A DNA stretch of 64,000 nucleotides from Phyllobacterium sp. YR531 (lineage in GTDB: Bacteria; Pseudomonadota; Alphaproteobacteria; Rhizobiales; Rhizobiaceae): the NCBI RefSeq assembly GCF_000282595.1, contig NZ_AKIZ01000004.1:1-64000 (forward strand). Reading direction: 5' to 3'. Positions 24,880 through 33,689 of this stretch are shown here, piece after piece. Every line of letters begins with the position of its first letter. Position 1 is the stretch's first letter. Both the position numbers and the translations under genes were made by a program. The notes under the pieces were generated by a model that saw only the letters and a program-made list of their open reading frames with translations, was not told where the DNA came from and made no database searches.

Positions 24880-26109
24880 TCAGAGACGACTCGCAGTTAT
24901 GCCGAATGACGTTGCATTGATTGCAGGAGAACTTACGCCCTGGAAGATAGCCATGATTTTCTGCACATCTGCGCCAGCGGCATTGGCAATATAAATCACA
25001 TCGCGCGGCTGGATTTCGAAACGCTGCATGGAAAGCATCACGTTGGTATCACGCATGTTAAAGCGATAGACCACGGGTATGTATTCGCCCTTGCTGAGGA
25101 TCGGGTTGCCTTCCGGGATGAAACGTCTTGCGATGGATGCCAATTCGTACCGCAGGACGAATACGCCACTCGCATCCGCACGCTGATCGTTCAGGCCGGC
25201 AGATTTTGCCAAAGCATCGGCCATGGTAATACGGGAAGCGTCAAACGGAACTTCCGCATTGCGGCCCGCAGCGCCGAACACGAGAAACGTACGGGGTTCG
25301 CGAACCACTGTGATCAGATCACCGGAGCGCAAGCGGACGTTTTCTTCCGGATTTTCCAGCATCACATCGAAGGGAACACGGGCAACAACACCATTGCGGG
25401 TTAGCCCGACCATGCTGTCGCTTGCTGCTGCGCGAATGCCACCTGCGGTTGCAATAGCATCGAGAACCCTTTCGCCGGCACCTGTAAGCGATATTCTTGC
25501 GCCGGCGGCGACTTCGCCCGTCACGGTTACCGCATTGGCGGTGCTGCGCTGAATGGTCACCAAGGCCTGTGGCTGAACAGCCTTGCCCTCCAGTGCCTTG
25601 GTTATCTGTTGTTCAACCTGCGTTGGCGTGTTGCCGATAACTTTGATGCGGCCTGCATAGGGTACGGCTATCGTACCATTACCGGAGACGGTTTGAGCAG
25701 GAATTGTCGTGGAACTGCCGGAAGGTTGCTGGAACCCCGCCATTGTAATATTGCCGCCGAAGAGGCTGCCGGGAGGTGCTTCCCAGATGTTTACCCCGAC
25801 AACGTCGCCTACCGCAATTCGCAGATCGCTAGAACGTGGTCCAGCGCCGAACTTGGCAGCGAGACTCTCCCGCGGGCGGGTTCCCGCATAGCTCAGTATG
25901 TCCTTGCCAATGTCGACGAGCGCATAGTTCAGGTTTGTTGATGTCTTCCGCTGGTTGAGAATGTCACCCGTGGTTGGTCCCGACCGGGGAATGCAGCCCG
26001 AAACAGAAACTGCCATTGCCACCAGAAGTGGCAAAACAGTCAATCGAGCCATGGTGAGTGGTTTTGAAGAAGGCAGGCTACGCAAGGTACAAAACAGCAT
26101 TCGCGGCAT
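24880..26109 (-). CDS. Polysaccharide export outer-membrane lipoprotein (CtrA/KpsD/Wza type)
   Basis: The outer-membrane polysaccharide export (OPX) protein that forms the exit channel for the capsule. A lipoprotein signal is clear: MARLTVLPLLVAMAVSVSGC, with the lipidated Cys. This fits a start at the ATG at 26052 as well as or better than the ATG at 26109, which adds 19 residues; I list the longer frame. Residues from about 90 (RIAVGDVVGVNIWEAPPG) form the Poly_export domain, and the later VTGEVAAGARISLTGAGERVLDAI and SGDLITVVREPRTFLVFGAAG are SLBB-type units. The length is close to CtrA of Neisseria. It directly follows the AraC-type regulator gene, with three bases between. Confidence 0.9.
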   Translation of the reverse strand: MPRMLFCTLRSLPSSKPLTMARLTVLPLLVAMAVSVSGCIPRSGPTTGDILNQRKTSTNLNYALVDIGKDILSYAGTRPRESLAAKFGAGPRSSDLRIAVGDVVGVNIWEAPPGSLFGGNITMAGFQQPSGSSTTIPAQTVSGNGTIAVPYAGRIKVIGNTPTQVEQQITKALEGKAVQPQALVTIQRSTANAVTVTGEVAAGARISLTGAGERVLDAIATAGGIRAAASDSMVGLTRNGVVARVPFDVMLENPEENVRLRSGDLITVVREPRTFLVFGAAGRNAEVPFDASRITMADALAKSAGLNDQRADASGVFVLRYELASIARRFIPEGNPILSKGEYIPVVYRFNMRDTNVMLSMQRFEIQPRDVIYIANAAGADVQKIMAIFQGVSSPAINATSFGITASRL

Positions 26110-26112
26110 GTG

Positions 26113-27102
26113 TCAGGTATTCTTTTCATGAAAGCGCATCATAGCCGATGGGCTCATTCCATAGGCATTGCGGTAAAGTGACGAAAAGCGTCCGGGATTG
26201 GAGAACTGCAGGTGTATGGCGAGATCGGTGACATTGCGTGCACTGCCACTCAGGATTGCTTCATGCGCTGCAGATAGTCTGTACTCGCACAATACGTGCA
26301 TTGGACTTGTGTCGCGATATTCCTTGAACATTCTCTGTAGCGCGCGCGCACTACAACCTGCCGCATCGGCAATATTGTCGAGAGTCACCGCATTGTGGAT
26401 GTTTTCGCGCATGAAGGCTTCGGCACGCTGCAAATAGCGTGGCGATATCCGGCGACCTGCCAAATTGTTGAGGGTATTAACGTTGTCAGGTTTCGTCATG
26501 AACAGTTTCGCAAGTAGTAGGCGTTCGTAGACGTTGGTCAGAACGTCTCGTGTCGAGTTGGTCGCGTTGGCCAGATCCTCACTCACGTAACAAAGTGTCT
26601 GATACAGAGCTGCGGCACCACCTGAGCGGAAATCATGGAGCGGTGCAAAAGCCTGCTCCTGGAAATAGGGTCTGTGCATCAAGCGTTCGAAATATTCCCT
26701 CAGTGTTGTGATCGGAACCCGATAGGCAACCCAGGAGCATCCGGGATGGATTTTAGCCTTCACATCTGGCCGGTCGATGATGCTTGTTGCATTGCCGGCT
26801 ACCAATGTTTGTATTTTCCGCTTCTTCATGTCGACAAGGTCAATAGTTCCCTTGATCACAAAGAGAAAACTAAGAGTCGATGAAGCTCCTTTGGAGATCA
26901 TCTCCAGCCGGCCATGAGTTTCGCCGTAGATAATTGTGGTCTGGTGCAGTTTATAAAGATTACGACTGTATCCAATATTGCCTTTGTCATCGCTATAAGA
27001 GGACCAACGCCATTTCTCATCCGGAGCTTCTGCATCCCGATCAGTATCGTCCGCTACAGTCAAAGACTTGTAATCAGATCTACCTAGAGAATTGTCGTAC
27101 AT
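26113..27102 (-). CDS. AraC-family transcriptional regulator
   Basis: A 329-residue regulator. The C-terminal DNA-binding domain (about 225-325) has both helix-turn-helix units: LDNIADAAGCSARALQRMFKEY and the second one with VTDLAIHLQFSNPGRFSSLYR, followed by the family ending YGMSPSAMMR. The N-terminal 200 residues resemble the AraC_binding_2 type, whose ligand is unknown. The ATG at 27102 has GGAGGA five bases upstream. The stop is three bases from the start of the export lipoprotein gene, so the regulator and capsule export gene are probably co-transcribed. It is the only DNA-binding regulator in the capsule region and the natural candidate for its control. Confidence 0.9.
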   Translation of the reverse strand: MYDNSLGRSDYKSLTVADDTDRDAEAPDEKWRWSSYSDDKGNIGYSRNLYKLHQTTIIYGETHGRLEMISKGASSTLSFLFVIKGTIDLVDMKKRKIQTLVAGNATSIIDRPDVKAKIHPGCSWVAYRVPITTLREYFERLMHRPYFQEQAFAPLHDFRSGGAAALYQTLCYVSEDLANATNSTRDVLTNVYERLLLAKLFMTKPDNVNTLNNLAGRRISPRYLQRAEAFMRENIHNAVTLDNIADAAGCSARALQRMFKEYRDTSPMHVLCEYRLSAAHEAILSGSARNVTDLAIHLQFSNPGRFSSLYRNAYGMSPSAMMRFHEKNT

Positions 27103-27566
27103 ACTTCCTCCAATTACCTAAACCGTGTTAACCAGTTTCATACGAAACTAATGATCAGTTCTTGAACCAAAGGGATTTATTTGCAATTTTATCAATATTG
27201 TACAGTTCATTAAGAATAGCTGTATTCAAAATTCGTAAACAATCCGATTTACAACTTTCTCACCTAGAGACTGCTTCATCGCCTTACATATGGCAATAAA
27301 TTTTTTTGAATAATACGCAGACAAAGCGATTTTAACCGAAGATGTTTGACGAGAAATTACTTTTTGACGCTTATAATACTTTCTTGTCGTAATATGTATG
27401 TTTGCTTAACCCAAAAAATCGAACAGATATATGAATATACTATTCAAGTTCGAAACTTCGGGCGGATTTTGGCTGAAAGAATCGCAACGCATATCGTCTG
27501 GACGCTTTACGTCCGACGCAATTTGTACTGTTGGTGCGGATTGTAGGAGATTGCCGATTTACGTCC
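27103..27566. other. Intergenic region upstream of the AraC gene
   Basis: About 460 bases, strongly AT-rich up to 27440. I see no gene. The 66-codon open frame at 27346-27546 has no ribosome binding site and no family resemblance. The region holds the AraC promoter and the palindrome at 27134-27149. The marked drop in GC suggests a boundary of the capsule locus here. Confidence 0.5.
27134..27149. promoter_or_regulatory. Palindrome AGTTTC-ATAC-GAAACT upstream of AraC gene
   Basis: Six-base arms with a four-base centre, ending 32 bases before the start codon of the regulator at 27102. Position fits an operator, perhaps for autoregulation, though AraC proteins more often use direct repeats. Confidence 0.3.
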
Positions 27567-27839
27567 TCAGTCTCGATTCTCGGGATTGAGAGGCGATGCT
27601 TCGATGGCTGCCTGGATGGTCCGCGAGGTAACGGAGGGGCGGGCGCGGTTGGCGGCATCGATCATTTCGTTCGTCGGATCACGAAGCACATCATAGACGA
27701 CGGGGAGCGCGACATTGGCATAATCACGATAAGTCTGACGAATAAAGTCGGGTATCTTTTCCCATTCCTGGGTGCCCGTACTGCGGTAGGCATGAATGGC
27801 TTTTGCCACCGCTTCGATCAGTTTTTCGTGTTCCGTCAT
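27567..27839 (-). CDS. Small hypothetical protein, 90 aa
   Basis: A small soluble protein with a composition typical of a real gene. MTEHEKLIEAVAKAIHAYRS, WEKIPDFIRQTYRDYANVALP and DVLRDPTNEMIDAANRARP read like the short conserved proteins (often seen near phage or chromosome housekeeping genes) that begin with a helical 'lieavAkAi' segment and end with 'pt.eMi.Aa'. I cannot name a function. The start at 27839 lacks a strong ribosome binding site. It stands alone. Confidence 0.68.
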   Translation of the reverse strand: MTEHEKLIEAVAKAIHAYRSTGTQEWEKIPDFIRQTYRDYANVALPVVYDVLRDPTNEMIDAANRARPSVTSRTIQAAIEASPLNPENRD

Positions 27840-28092
27840 CAGCTTATTCTCGTCATTTTTTGGACTGCCTCCGCCAGCGTGACAGTCTTCCTCCAGATAA
27901 ATTCAGTCCAGAAGTCATTAATTACAGGGGGATTCGTTTGTTTATTGCAATGTCTGCAAGCATGTCTTTGCTAATTAAGATGTGTTATGGTTACTAGCAG
28001 TTGTATTGAATTGTCTCTTTGCGGGCAGTTCAATAAGTAACGATCCTGACATGCTTTATTCATTTCAGTCGAGCTCCGCGTGGAGTGTAATT

Positions 28093-28263
28093 ATGCAAAA
28101 CCTTGATCGAGAGATCATATGCCACGAGTGCAAAACCAGTCATACGACGGTCCCGGATGAGGATGAAAGCGATGCGCCGGTGCATTGTGCTGAATGCGGT
28201 GCGTTCATGTGTCTGTGGGGCGATGTTGTTACAAGCAACGAACTGGCCATGAAGAAGGCATAG
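28093..28263 (+). CDS. Small zinc-ribbon-like protein, 56 aa
   Basis: Two CxxC knuckles (CHEC at residues 10-13 and CAEC about 20 residues later) form a zinc-ribbon pattern around an acidic linker (VPDEDESDAP). I chose the ATG at 28093 because GGAG lies seven bases upstream; the frame is open further upstream but the extra part reads as non-coding. Such small zinc ribbons can bind nucleic acid or protein, or carry metal; no function can be assigned. Confidence 0.65.
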   Translation: MQNLDREIICHECKTSHTTVPDEDESDAPVHCAECGAFMCLWGDVVTSNELAMKKA

Positions 28264-28410
28264 TCCCGCAGCATGTCTCGAGCTTGGCGGCGATTTGTAA
28301 CGAAAGCTCTCCCCCCTTGTTTTTACTTGATCGCTGCTTGCAACTTCTGGTCGCAGAGCAACAATATATATTGTTAGCCTGCATTTTTGCGGCCTGTCAT
28401 CCCCGGCTCG

Positions 28411-28453
28411 AAAAAAAGGCGCTGGGATTGTCGCAGTTTTGCGACAATCCCAG
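28411..28453 (-). terminator. Rho-independent terminator of the DUF486 gene
   Basis: A perfect 14-base stem (CTGGGATTGTCGCA / TGCGACAATCCCAG, 28422-28453, loop GTTT). Read on the minus strand it comes after the stop at 28472 and is followed four bases later by seven T. Confidence 0.82.
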
Positions 28454-28471
28454 ACAAATTCCGCAATTCAA

Positions 28472-28822
28472 TCACAGTGGCCCTTTGAATACGAAGAATG
28501 CGCCGCCGCAAATCATCGCGAATCCCACCGCATGGTTGATTGTTATCTTCTCGCCAAGATAGGCCACTGAGAAGCCTGCGAAGACCACAAGCGTTATGAC
28601 TTCCTGTATGGTTTTCAACTGGGCAGCCGAATAGACCTCATGTCCGTAACGATTGGCCGGCACTGCAAGGCAATATTCGAAGAAAGCAATCAGCCAGCTG
28701 ACCAGGATGACCAGCATCAGTGATTTATTGCCGAATTTGAGATGCCCGTACCATGCAAATGTCATGAATACGTTTGACCCGAGCAGCAGCAGGATGGGAC
28801 GGATATAATCGAAAGACGGCAT
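28472..28822 (-). CDS. DMT-superfamily small membrane protein (DUF486)
   Basis: A 116-residue inner-membrane protein with four hydrophobic segments: ILLLLGSNVFMTFAWYGHL, LMLVILVSWLIAFFEYCLAV, VITLVVFAGFSVAYLGE and AVGFAMICGGAFFVF. The PANRYGHE segment between segments 2 and 3 is characteristic of DUF486, a family in the drug/metabolite transporter superfamily with unknown substrate. The ATG at 28822 has AGAGG five bases upstream, and a clear terminator follows. It is a single-gene unit. Confidence 0.9.
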   Translation of the reverse strand: MPSFDYIRPILLLLGSNVFMTFAWYGHLKFGNKSLMLVILVSWLIAFFEYCLAVPANRYGHEVYSAAQLKTIQEVITLVVFAGFSVAYLGEKITINHAVGFAMICGGAFFVFKGPL

Positions 28823-28938
28823 GAAAACCTCTATGGGTTGGCTTGGATTTCATGGTGATACCAGAGTCAACGCTGCCAAACGATGGGCAATACTAAACGC
28901 TTTCGCATTTTCAGGCAGTGCAGCGCTTTGGCAACGGA

Positions 28939-30036
28939 TCAAAGATAGGAGTTGAACGCGACACCAAGCAGGTCAGTCTGCGTTATCAATCCCAATACCA
29001 GCCGGGATTCATCGACAATGATGACCGCGTGGGTCGTGCCGTCTGTCAGCATGGGCAAGAGCTTCATGGCATGATCGTCAACCTTGGCAGTCACCGCGGG
29101 GCTGAGCGACTCCCTGATTGATGTGTCTGCGCTTGCCAGCTCACGCAGGCCAACTGTGCCGAGCAGCCGCCCTGAATGATCAAGAACGGGTAGCGCACGA
29201 ATATTATGTGCAAGCAGCAGGTTTCGTGCTTCGTCCGCACTCGTATCCTCGGACACCTTTATCACGTCGCGTGACATGATATCCCCACACAGCAATGCAC
29301 GATGGCGCCGCACGGCGGCCTGAACCTGAACTTCCCGCAGCAGCACATCAAGGTCGCTTCGCTCTATGTCGAACGTCTCGTCCAGCGCCTGCAGGGCATT
29401 GTCGACATCTTCACTTTGAAATCCTGAGCGCAACGGGGCTGGCGGGTCCTGTGTCCCATGGGTATTGGTAGCGGGAGCGGCGGCCTTATGCGGATAGGAG
29501 CGGCCGGCCAGTCTATGGAACACGACACCCAGAGCCACAAGCAGCACGGAGTTGAGCGCAACTGGCACGAATGGGAAGAGAAATCCTGATGAAAGGACCG
29601 CGGGTCCGCCAATAATTGCGGTCAAGGCCGCTGCGCCACCCGGCGGATGCAGGGAACGCGTTACCGACATGACAGCAATTGCCAGAGCAACGGCAAGCGC
29701 GATTGCCAATTCCGGCTGATGTACGAAATGAGCAACCGTAACGCCGACCAGTGCGGAAATCGTATTGCCGCCAATGATTGGCCAAGGTTGTGCCAAGGGG
29801 CTGGCAGGCACAGCAAACAATAGCACGGCGGAAGCCCCAACCGGCGCAACGATCAGCGGTACGGCAGGCCCGCTGCCGAAAAGAGCACCGCAGATCCACC
29901 CCGTCAGGCCGATGCCGATCAATGCACCGATGCACCCAATAATTCTCTCGCGCAAAGTTGCGCCTGCAAGGATCGGTACGAACAGGCGAAAACGCTCTGT
30001 CCCGTCCGGACCTTTGGAAAAGAAAAACTGGCGCAT
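28939..30036 (-). CDS. HPP-family membrane protein with CBS domains
   Basis: The first 180 residues form an HPP domain with about five membrane segments (ERIIGCIGALIGIGLTGWIC, VAPVGASAVLLFAVPASPLAQPWPII in part, SLHPPGGAAALTAIIGGP with the name-giving HPP). HPP proteins are linked to nitrite or other small-anion transport. Residues from about 240 on hold two CBS motifs (VSEDTSADEARNLLLAHNIRALPVLD and VTAKVDDHAMKLLPMLTDG, in part), which sense adenine nucleotides. I chose the ATG at 30036 because homologues, as I recall them, start just before LAGATLRER; the frame is open to an ATG at 30159, but the added 41 residues look non-coding. Confidence 0.85.
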   Translation of the reverse strand: MRQFFFSKGPDGTERFRLFVPILAGATLRERIIGCIGALIGIGLTGWICGALFGSGPAVPLIVAPVGASAVLLFAVPASPLAQPWPIIGGNTISALVGVTVAHFVHQPELAIALAVALAIAVMSVTRSLHPPGGAAALTAIIGGPAVLSSGFLFPFVPVALNSVLLVALGVVFHRLAGRSYPHKAAAPATNTHGTQDPPAPLRSGFQSEDVDNALQALDETFDIERSDLDVLLREVQVQAAVRRHRALLCGDIMSRDVIKVSEDTSADEARNLLLAHNIRALPVLDHSGRLLGTVGLRELASADTSIRESLSPAVTAKVDDHAMKLLPMLTDGTTHAVIIVDESRLVLGLITQTDLLGVAFNSYL

Positions 30037-30292
30037 TGGGAAAATTCCGGCGGCTCTCAGGCTGATACCCGCGTTTACGGCGTCTGGAACCCGATGAAAA
30101 GGGATTTCATACCCGCAATGGTGGAATACACGCAAAAAGATTTCCAGGTTGCAACGCATCCGACAACTATCTGATCATCGTGGCGGGTCTGGTAACCAAA
30201 TACCAAGAAAGCCCTGTCAGGTTAGGACATATCGCGATTCGATATTCCGACTTTACCCGGTCCCATCAAGGGCTGAAAAACGGCAGGACTGA

Positions 30293-31069
30293 ATGGCCCA
30301 GAAAAAGCGTCGCACTCGCTCAAAATCCCGTTCACCGAAGCGATCCTCATCAAGATCCTCGCAAAACTGGTCGCCAGTCGGCCTGTTGCTTGCTGTGGCG
30401 GTTATGGGCGGCGTTGGCGTTTTAGCTTTCTGGACAAAGGAACAGGCGAACAAAACGCCTGCGACAAGCTCCAGATCTGTGGCAAGTGCAACTGTGCCGA
30501 AATCCCCCATGGCGGTGGCAAGACCAGAGAAAGAAGTGAAGCAGACTGTGAAAACAACAGCTGCCCGTCAGGAAAATGGTCGCTCGGATGTTCTGCCCTC
30601 GCCAGTACCACGCCCCACTGTAGCTGTGGGCGTACCGCAACCGAACCCCGCCGTAGCAAAGCCCGTGCAGCAGGCATCCTTGCAGCCTGTTCAACGCCAG
30701 CAGAACTCTGTTTTCGCTACAGGCAAAGCGGTTGCTGAACCTCCTCGTGGCGTCAATGTGCCTGGCATGGCACCATCGGTGGTTTATGCACGAGACAAGC
30801 TGGTTCTGCGGCGTAGTGCATCGGTAGGTGCCGCATCGACAGGTTCCGTCGAGAAAGGGCGTGAAATGCGTTCCTACAGCAAGTCCGGCAAGTGGCATCA
30901 CATAGCCGTGCCGACGACAGGCATGATCGGGTGGGTGCACGAGGATATGCTTATCCCGGGAAAACAGCGCTCCCGCATATCACGCATGACAACAGGGTCG
31001 ATTTCCGGCGCTGCCAAGCCAGTGCAGGAGCAGGCGGCCTATCCGCCCCGTGCCGTCGGTGCCCAGTAG
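30293..31069 (+). CDS. SH3-domain membrane-anchored protein
   Basis: A 258-residue protein with a very basic N-terminus (residues 1-25), one membrane helix (VGLLLAVAVMGGVGVLAFW), a long Pro/Ala/Val-rich linker (about 50-155) and a bacterial SH3 domain at about 160-220 (VVYARDKLVLRRSASVGA, GREMRSYSKSGKWHHIAVP, GMIGWVHEDML). Such domains usually bind peptidoglycan in the periplasm. The ATG at 30293 follows CAGGA. It diverges from the HPP gene and meets the ABC ATPase gene tail to tail with three bases between. Confidence 0.85.
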   Translation: MAQKKRRTRSKSRSPKRSSSRSSQNWSPVGLLLAVAVMGGVGVLAFWTKEQANKTPATSSRSVASATVPKSPMAVARPEKEVKQTVKTTAARQENGRSDVLPSPVPRPTVAVGVPQPNPAVAKPVQQASLQPVQRQQNSVFATGKAVAEPPRGVNVPGMAPSVVYARDKLVLRRSASVGAASTGSVEKGREMRSYSKSGKWHHIAVPTTGMIGWVHEDMLIPGKQRSRISRMTTGSISGAAKPVQEQAAYPPRAVGAQ

Positions 31070-31072
31070 AAC

Positions 31073-31987
31073 CTAAGCGCCTACCTGACGGATGAAATGA
31101 TCCTTGTCGATGCAGATTGAACGTGCATCCGGAACAGCGGAGATGCGTCGTACCTCATCCACATCGGAAGTCTGCAGATGCGCCCTGGGGTCATCGAACC
31201 GGATTTCCGGGTCCGGTACAGCCGAAAGCAGCAGTTTTGTATAGGGGTGCTGCGGGTTGTCGATAACCTTGTTGATATTGCCCCATTCGACAATCTGTCC
31301 AGCATACATGACGATGATATCCTCAGCGACATAGCGCGCCGTGGCGATATCATGCGTGATGTAAAGCAACGCCAGCTTGAGATCGCGCTTCATCTCGTTG
31401 AGAAGGTTGAGCACGCCAAGCCGCACCGACACATCCAGCATGGAAGTCGGCTCATCCGCCACGATCACCTCGGCACCGACTGCCAGCGTGCGGGCAATGT
31501 TGACCCGCTGGCGCTGCCCGCCCGAAAGCTCGTGCGGGTGTTTGGGAGCAACAAGCGCCGGATCGAGCTTCACCCGCTCCAACAATTCGTTGACCTTTGC
31601 ATCAATGTCTTTGCCCTTCAGATCGCGCTGATGCAGTTGCAGCGGGCGGCGCAAATGATAGGCGATGGTGTGTGCAGGGTTGAGCGATGAGAACGGGTCC
31701 TGGAAGATCATCTGCACCGAGCGCCGGTAATCAGCCAACGCCTTGGCATTGCCGGTCTGCACAGGTTTGCCTTTGAAGATCAGCTCGCCCTCATTGGGTT
31801 CATACTCCCGCATCACCAGACGCGCGCAGGTTGTCTTGCCACTTCCGGATTCCCCGACAAGCGCCAAAGTGCGGCCGGGATGAAGTTCGAATGAAACCGC
31901 CTGTGCTGCCTTGACCAGATATGGCACGCTACCGAAAGTCTTGGAGACACGGTCGAGTTTGAGAATTGGTTCGCTGCCTGCGCTCAT
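31073..31987 (-). CDS. Oligopeptide-type ABC importer, ATPase 2 (DppF-like)
   Basis: The second ATPase of a peptide/oligosaccharide importer. Walker A GESGSGKTT near residue 45, signature LSGGQRQRVNIARTL near 160 and Walker B VIVADEPTSMLD. The C-terminal part (HPYTKLLLSAVPDPE) is the oligopeptide-type extension. The ATG at 31987 overlaps the stop of the preceding ATPase gene by four bases (ATGA), which decides the start over the ATG 54 bases upstream. It is the last gene of the minus-strand operon that begins at 37934 and has no clear terminator; the SH3 gene ends three bases away. Confidence 0.92.
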   Translation of the reverse strand: MSAGSEPILKLDRVSKTFGSVPYLVKAAQAVSFELHPGRTLALVGESGSGKTTCARLVMREYEPNEGELIFKGKPVQTGNAKALADYRRSVQMIFQDPFSSLNPAHTIAYHLRRPLQLHQRDLKGKDIDAKVNELLERVKLDPALVAPKHPHELSGGQRQRVNIARTLAVGAEVIVADEPTSMLDVSVRLGVLNLLNEMKRDLKLALLYITHDIATARYVAEDIIVMYAGQIVEWGNINKVIDNPQHPYTKLLLSAVPDPEIRFDDPRAHLQTSDVDEVRRISAVPDARSICIDKDHFIRQVGA

Positions 31988-32799
31988 GATGCGAAAGCCT
32001 CCGCGGTCTTCGATCCATGCAGCGAGGGGAACGAAGCCCATAATTTCTTCGTGTAATCGTGCTGCGGTGATGCGTAAATTTCCTGCGCGGTATTCTGCTC
32101 GACAAGCTTGCCTTCCAGCATGATCCCGATGCGGTCGCAGACCTGTACCATCAAGCCAAGATCATGGGTGATGAACAGAACAGAGAAGCCGAGCTTCTTT
32201 CGCAATTCATTGACGCGCTGAAGAATTTCCCGTTGTACCACCACGTCGAGGGCAGTGGTCGGTTCATCCATTACCACGATTTTCGGGTTGAGCGCCAAAC
32301 ATATGGCGATGACGATGCGCTGGCGCATGCCGCCGGAAAACTGGTGCGGATAGTCGCTCATGCGATCAGGCTGGATATCCACCAGCCGCAGCATTTCCGC
32401 CGTGCGTTCACGCGCCTGCTTGCGGTTCATGCCCTGATGGGTGCGAAGCACGTCATAGAACTGTGCTTCAACGCGCAGAACAGGATTGAGCGAGTTCATC
32501 GCACTCTGGAACACCATCGCCACTTCGCGCCAGCGGAAGCTGCGCAACGCCTGAATGTCGAGATCGAGCACATCGCGACCCTCAAGCAATATTTGCCCGC
32601 TGCGGATCAGTGCCGGGGGCTTGTGCAGACGGCTGATGGCGAAGGCAATCGTGCTCTTGCCGCAACCGGACTCACCGGCAAGCCCGAAAATCTCACCGGC
32701 AGCAACGTCGAAGCTGACATTATCGACCGCGCGAAAATCGGTATTCTCGCCGATATAGTCGATGGTGAGATTCTTTATCGATAGGAGGGGTTGGGTCAC
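31984..32799 (-). CDS. Oligopeptide-type ABC importer, ATPase 1 (DppD-like)
   Basis: A 271-residue ATPase with Walker A GESGCGKST, signature FSGGMRQRIVIAICL and Walker B IVVMDEPTTALD, plus the C-terminal ASPQHDYTKKLWASFPSL block of the oligopeptide family. It starts with GTG at 32799, overlapping the preceding permease stop by four bases (GTGA). It energises import together with the second ATPase and the two permeases of the same operon. Confidence 0.93.
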   Translation of the reverse strand: MTQPLLSIKNLTIDYIGENTDFRAVDNVSFDVAAGEIFGLAGESGCGKSTIAFAISRLHKPPALIRSGQILLEGRDVLDLDIQALRSFRWREVAMVFQSAMNSLNPVLRVEAQFYDVLRTHQGMNRKQARERTAEMLRLVDIQPDRMSDYPHQFSGGMRQRIVIAICLALNPKIVVMDEPTTALDVVVQREILQRVNELRKKLGFSVLFITHDLGLMVQVCDRIGIMLEGKLVEQNTAQEIYASPQHDYTKKLWASFPSLHGSKTAEAFAS

Positions 32800-33689
32800 A
32801 GGCGGCCATCTCCCGAACGGATCAATGCGGTCCAGCGATTAAGCCGGTTTCCGCTACGAAGTCGCGGATTGGCGATTTCGTCGACAGCGAAGTTCAGGAG
32901 TGACAGGCCTATCCCGAGCAGTGCCAGGGCAAAGCAAGGCGTCAGGATGTCCCACCACGCACCGACGGAAAGCGCGGATGCTTTCTGTGCATTATAAAGC
33001 ATCATGCCCCAGGAAACGGTCTTGGGATCGCCAAGCCCGAGGAACTCCAGCGTCGCTTCGGTAATGATCGCGAAGATGACACTACCGATGAAATTGATGC
33101 CAACAATGGAGATCAGGTTGGGGAATATCTCGAACATCATGATGCGCCAGCGCGGCTCGCCCATCATCTCTGCGGACTTGATGAAGTCCTTGTGCTTGAT
33201 CGAAAGCGTCTCAGCACGGGTAACGCGTGCGCCCCACGCCCATGACGTAAAGCCAAGAATAATGGCAATCACCAGCGGGCTTGCCTGTCCTATGAAAGAA
33301 GCAAGCACAAGCAGCAATGGCAGGTTGGGTACGACGAGCACCATGTTGGTGAAAAAGCTGATCACCTCATCCGTCTTGCCGCCGCGATAACCGGCGATGA
33401 TACCAAGCGCCGTGCCAAGCACCGTAATAAGCAGGCCAGCACCAAAACCAACGGCCAGCGAAGTTTGTGCGCCGTGGATAAGCCGGGAGAACACATCCTG
33501 CCCGATACGCGTTGTTCCCAGCCAATGATCGGCTGACGGTGGCTGATGCGGTCTGCCAACGCGCGAAGCCGGATTATACTCGGTCAGCAAGGGCGCGGCC
33601 AATGCCACGACAACGATGAAGGCAATGATGATCATGCCGATCAGCGCTTTACGGTTACGTGTCAGGCCGGTGAAAAGCACCTTGATCAT
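32796..33689 (-). CDS. ABC importer permease (DppC-like)
   Basis: A 297-residue inner-membrane permease. An N-terminal membrane segment (IGMIIIAFIVVVALAAPLL) precedes the DppC-type N-terminal block (PHQPPSADHWLGTTRIGQDVFSRLIHG, in part), and the EAA loop is at ARVTRAETLSIKHKDFIKSAEMMG (in part). Start ATG at 33689 overlaps the other permease's stop (ATGA). It forms the channel with the DppB-like subunit. Confidence 0.93.
   Translation of the reverse strand: MIKVLFTGLTRNRKALIGMIIIAFIVVVALAAPLLTEYNPASRVGRPHQPPSADHWLGTTRIGQDVFSRLIHGAQTSLAVGFGAGLLITVLGTALGIIAGYRGGKTDEVISFFTNMVLVVPNLPLLLVLASFIGQASPLVIAIILGFTSWAWGARVTRAETLSIKHKDFIKSAEMMGEPRWRIMMFEIFPNLISIVGINFIGSVIFAIITEATLEFLGLGDPKTVSWGMMLYNAQKASALSVGAWWDILTPCFALALLGIGLSLLNFAVDEIANPRLRSGNRLNRWTALIRSGDGRL

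Noticed and set aside
27346-27546. 66-codon plus-strand frame upstream of the AraC gene
   Set aside because: AT-rich start region without a ribosome binding site and no protein-like pattern.
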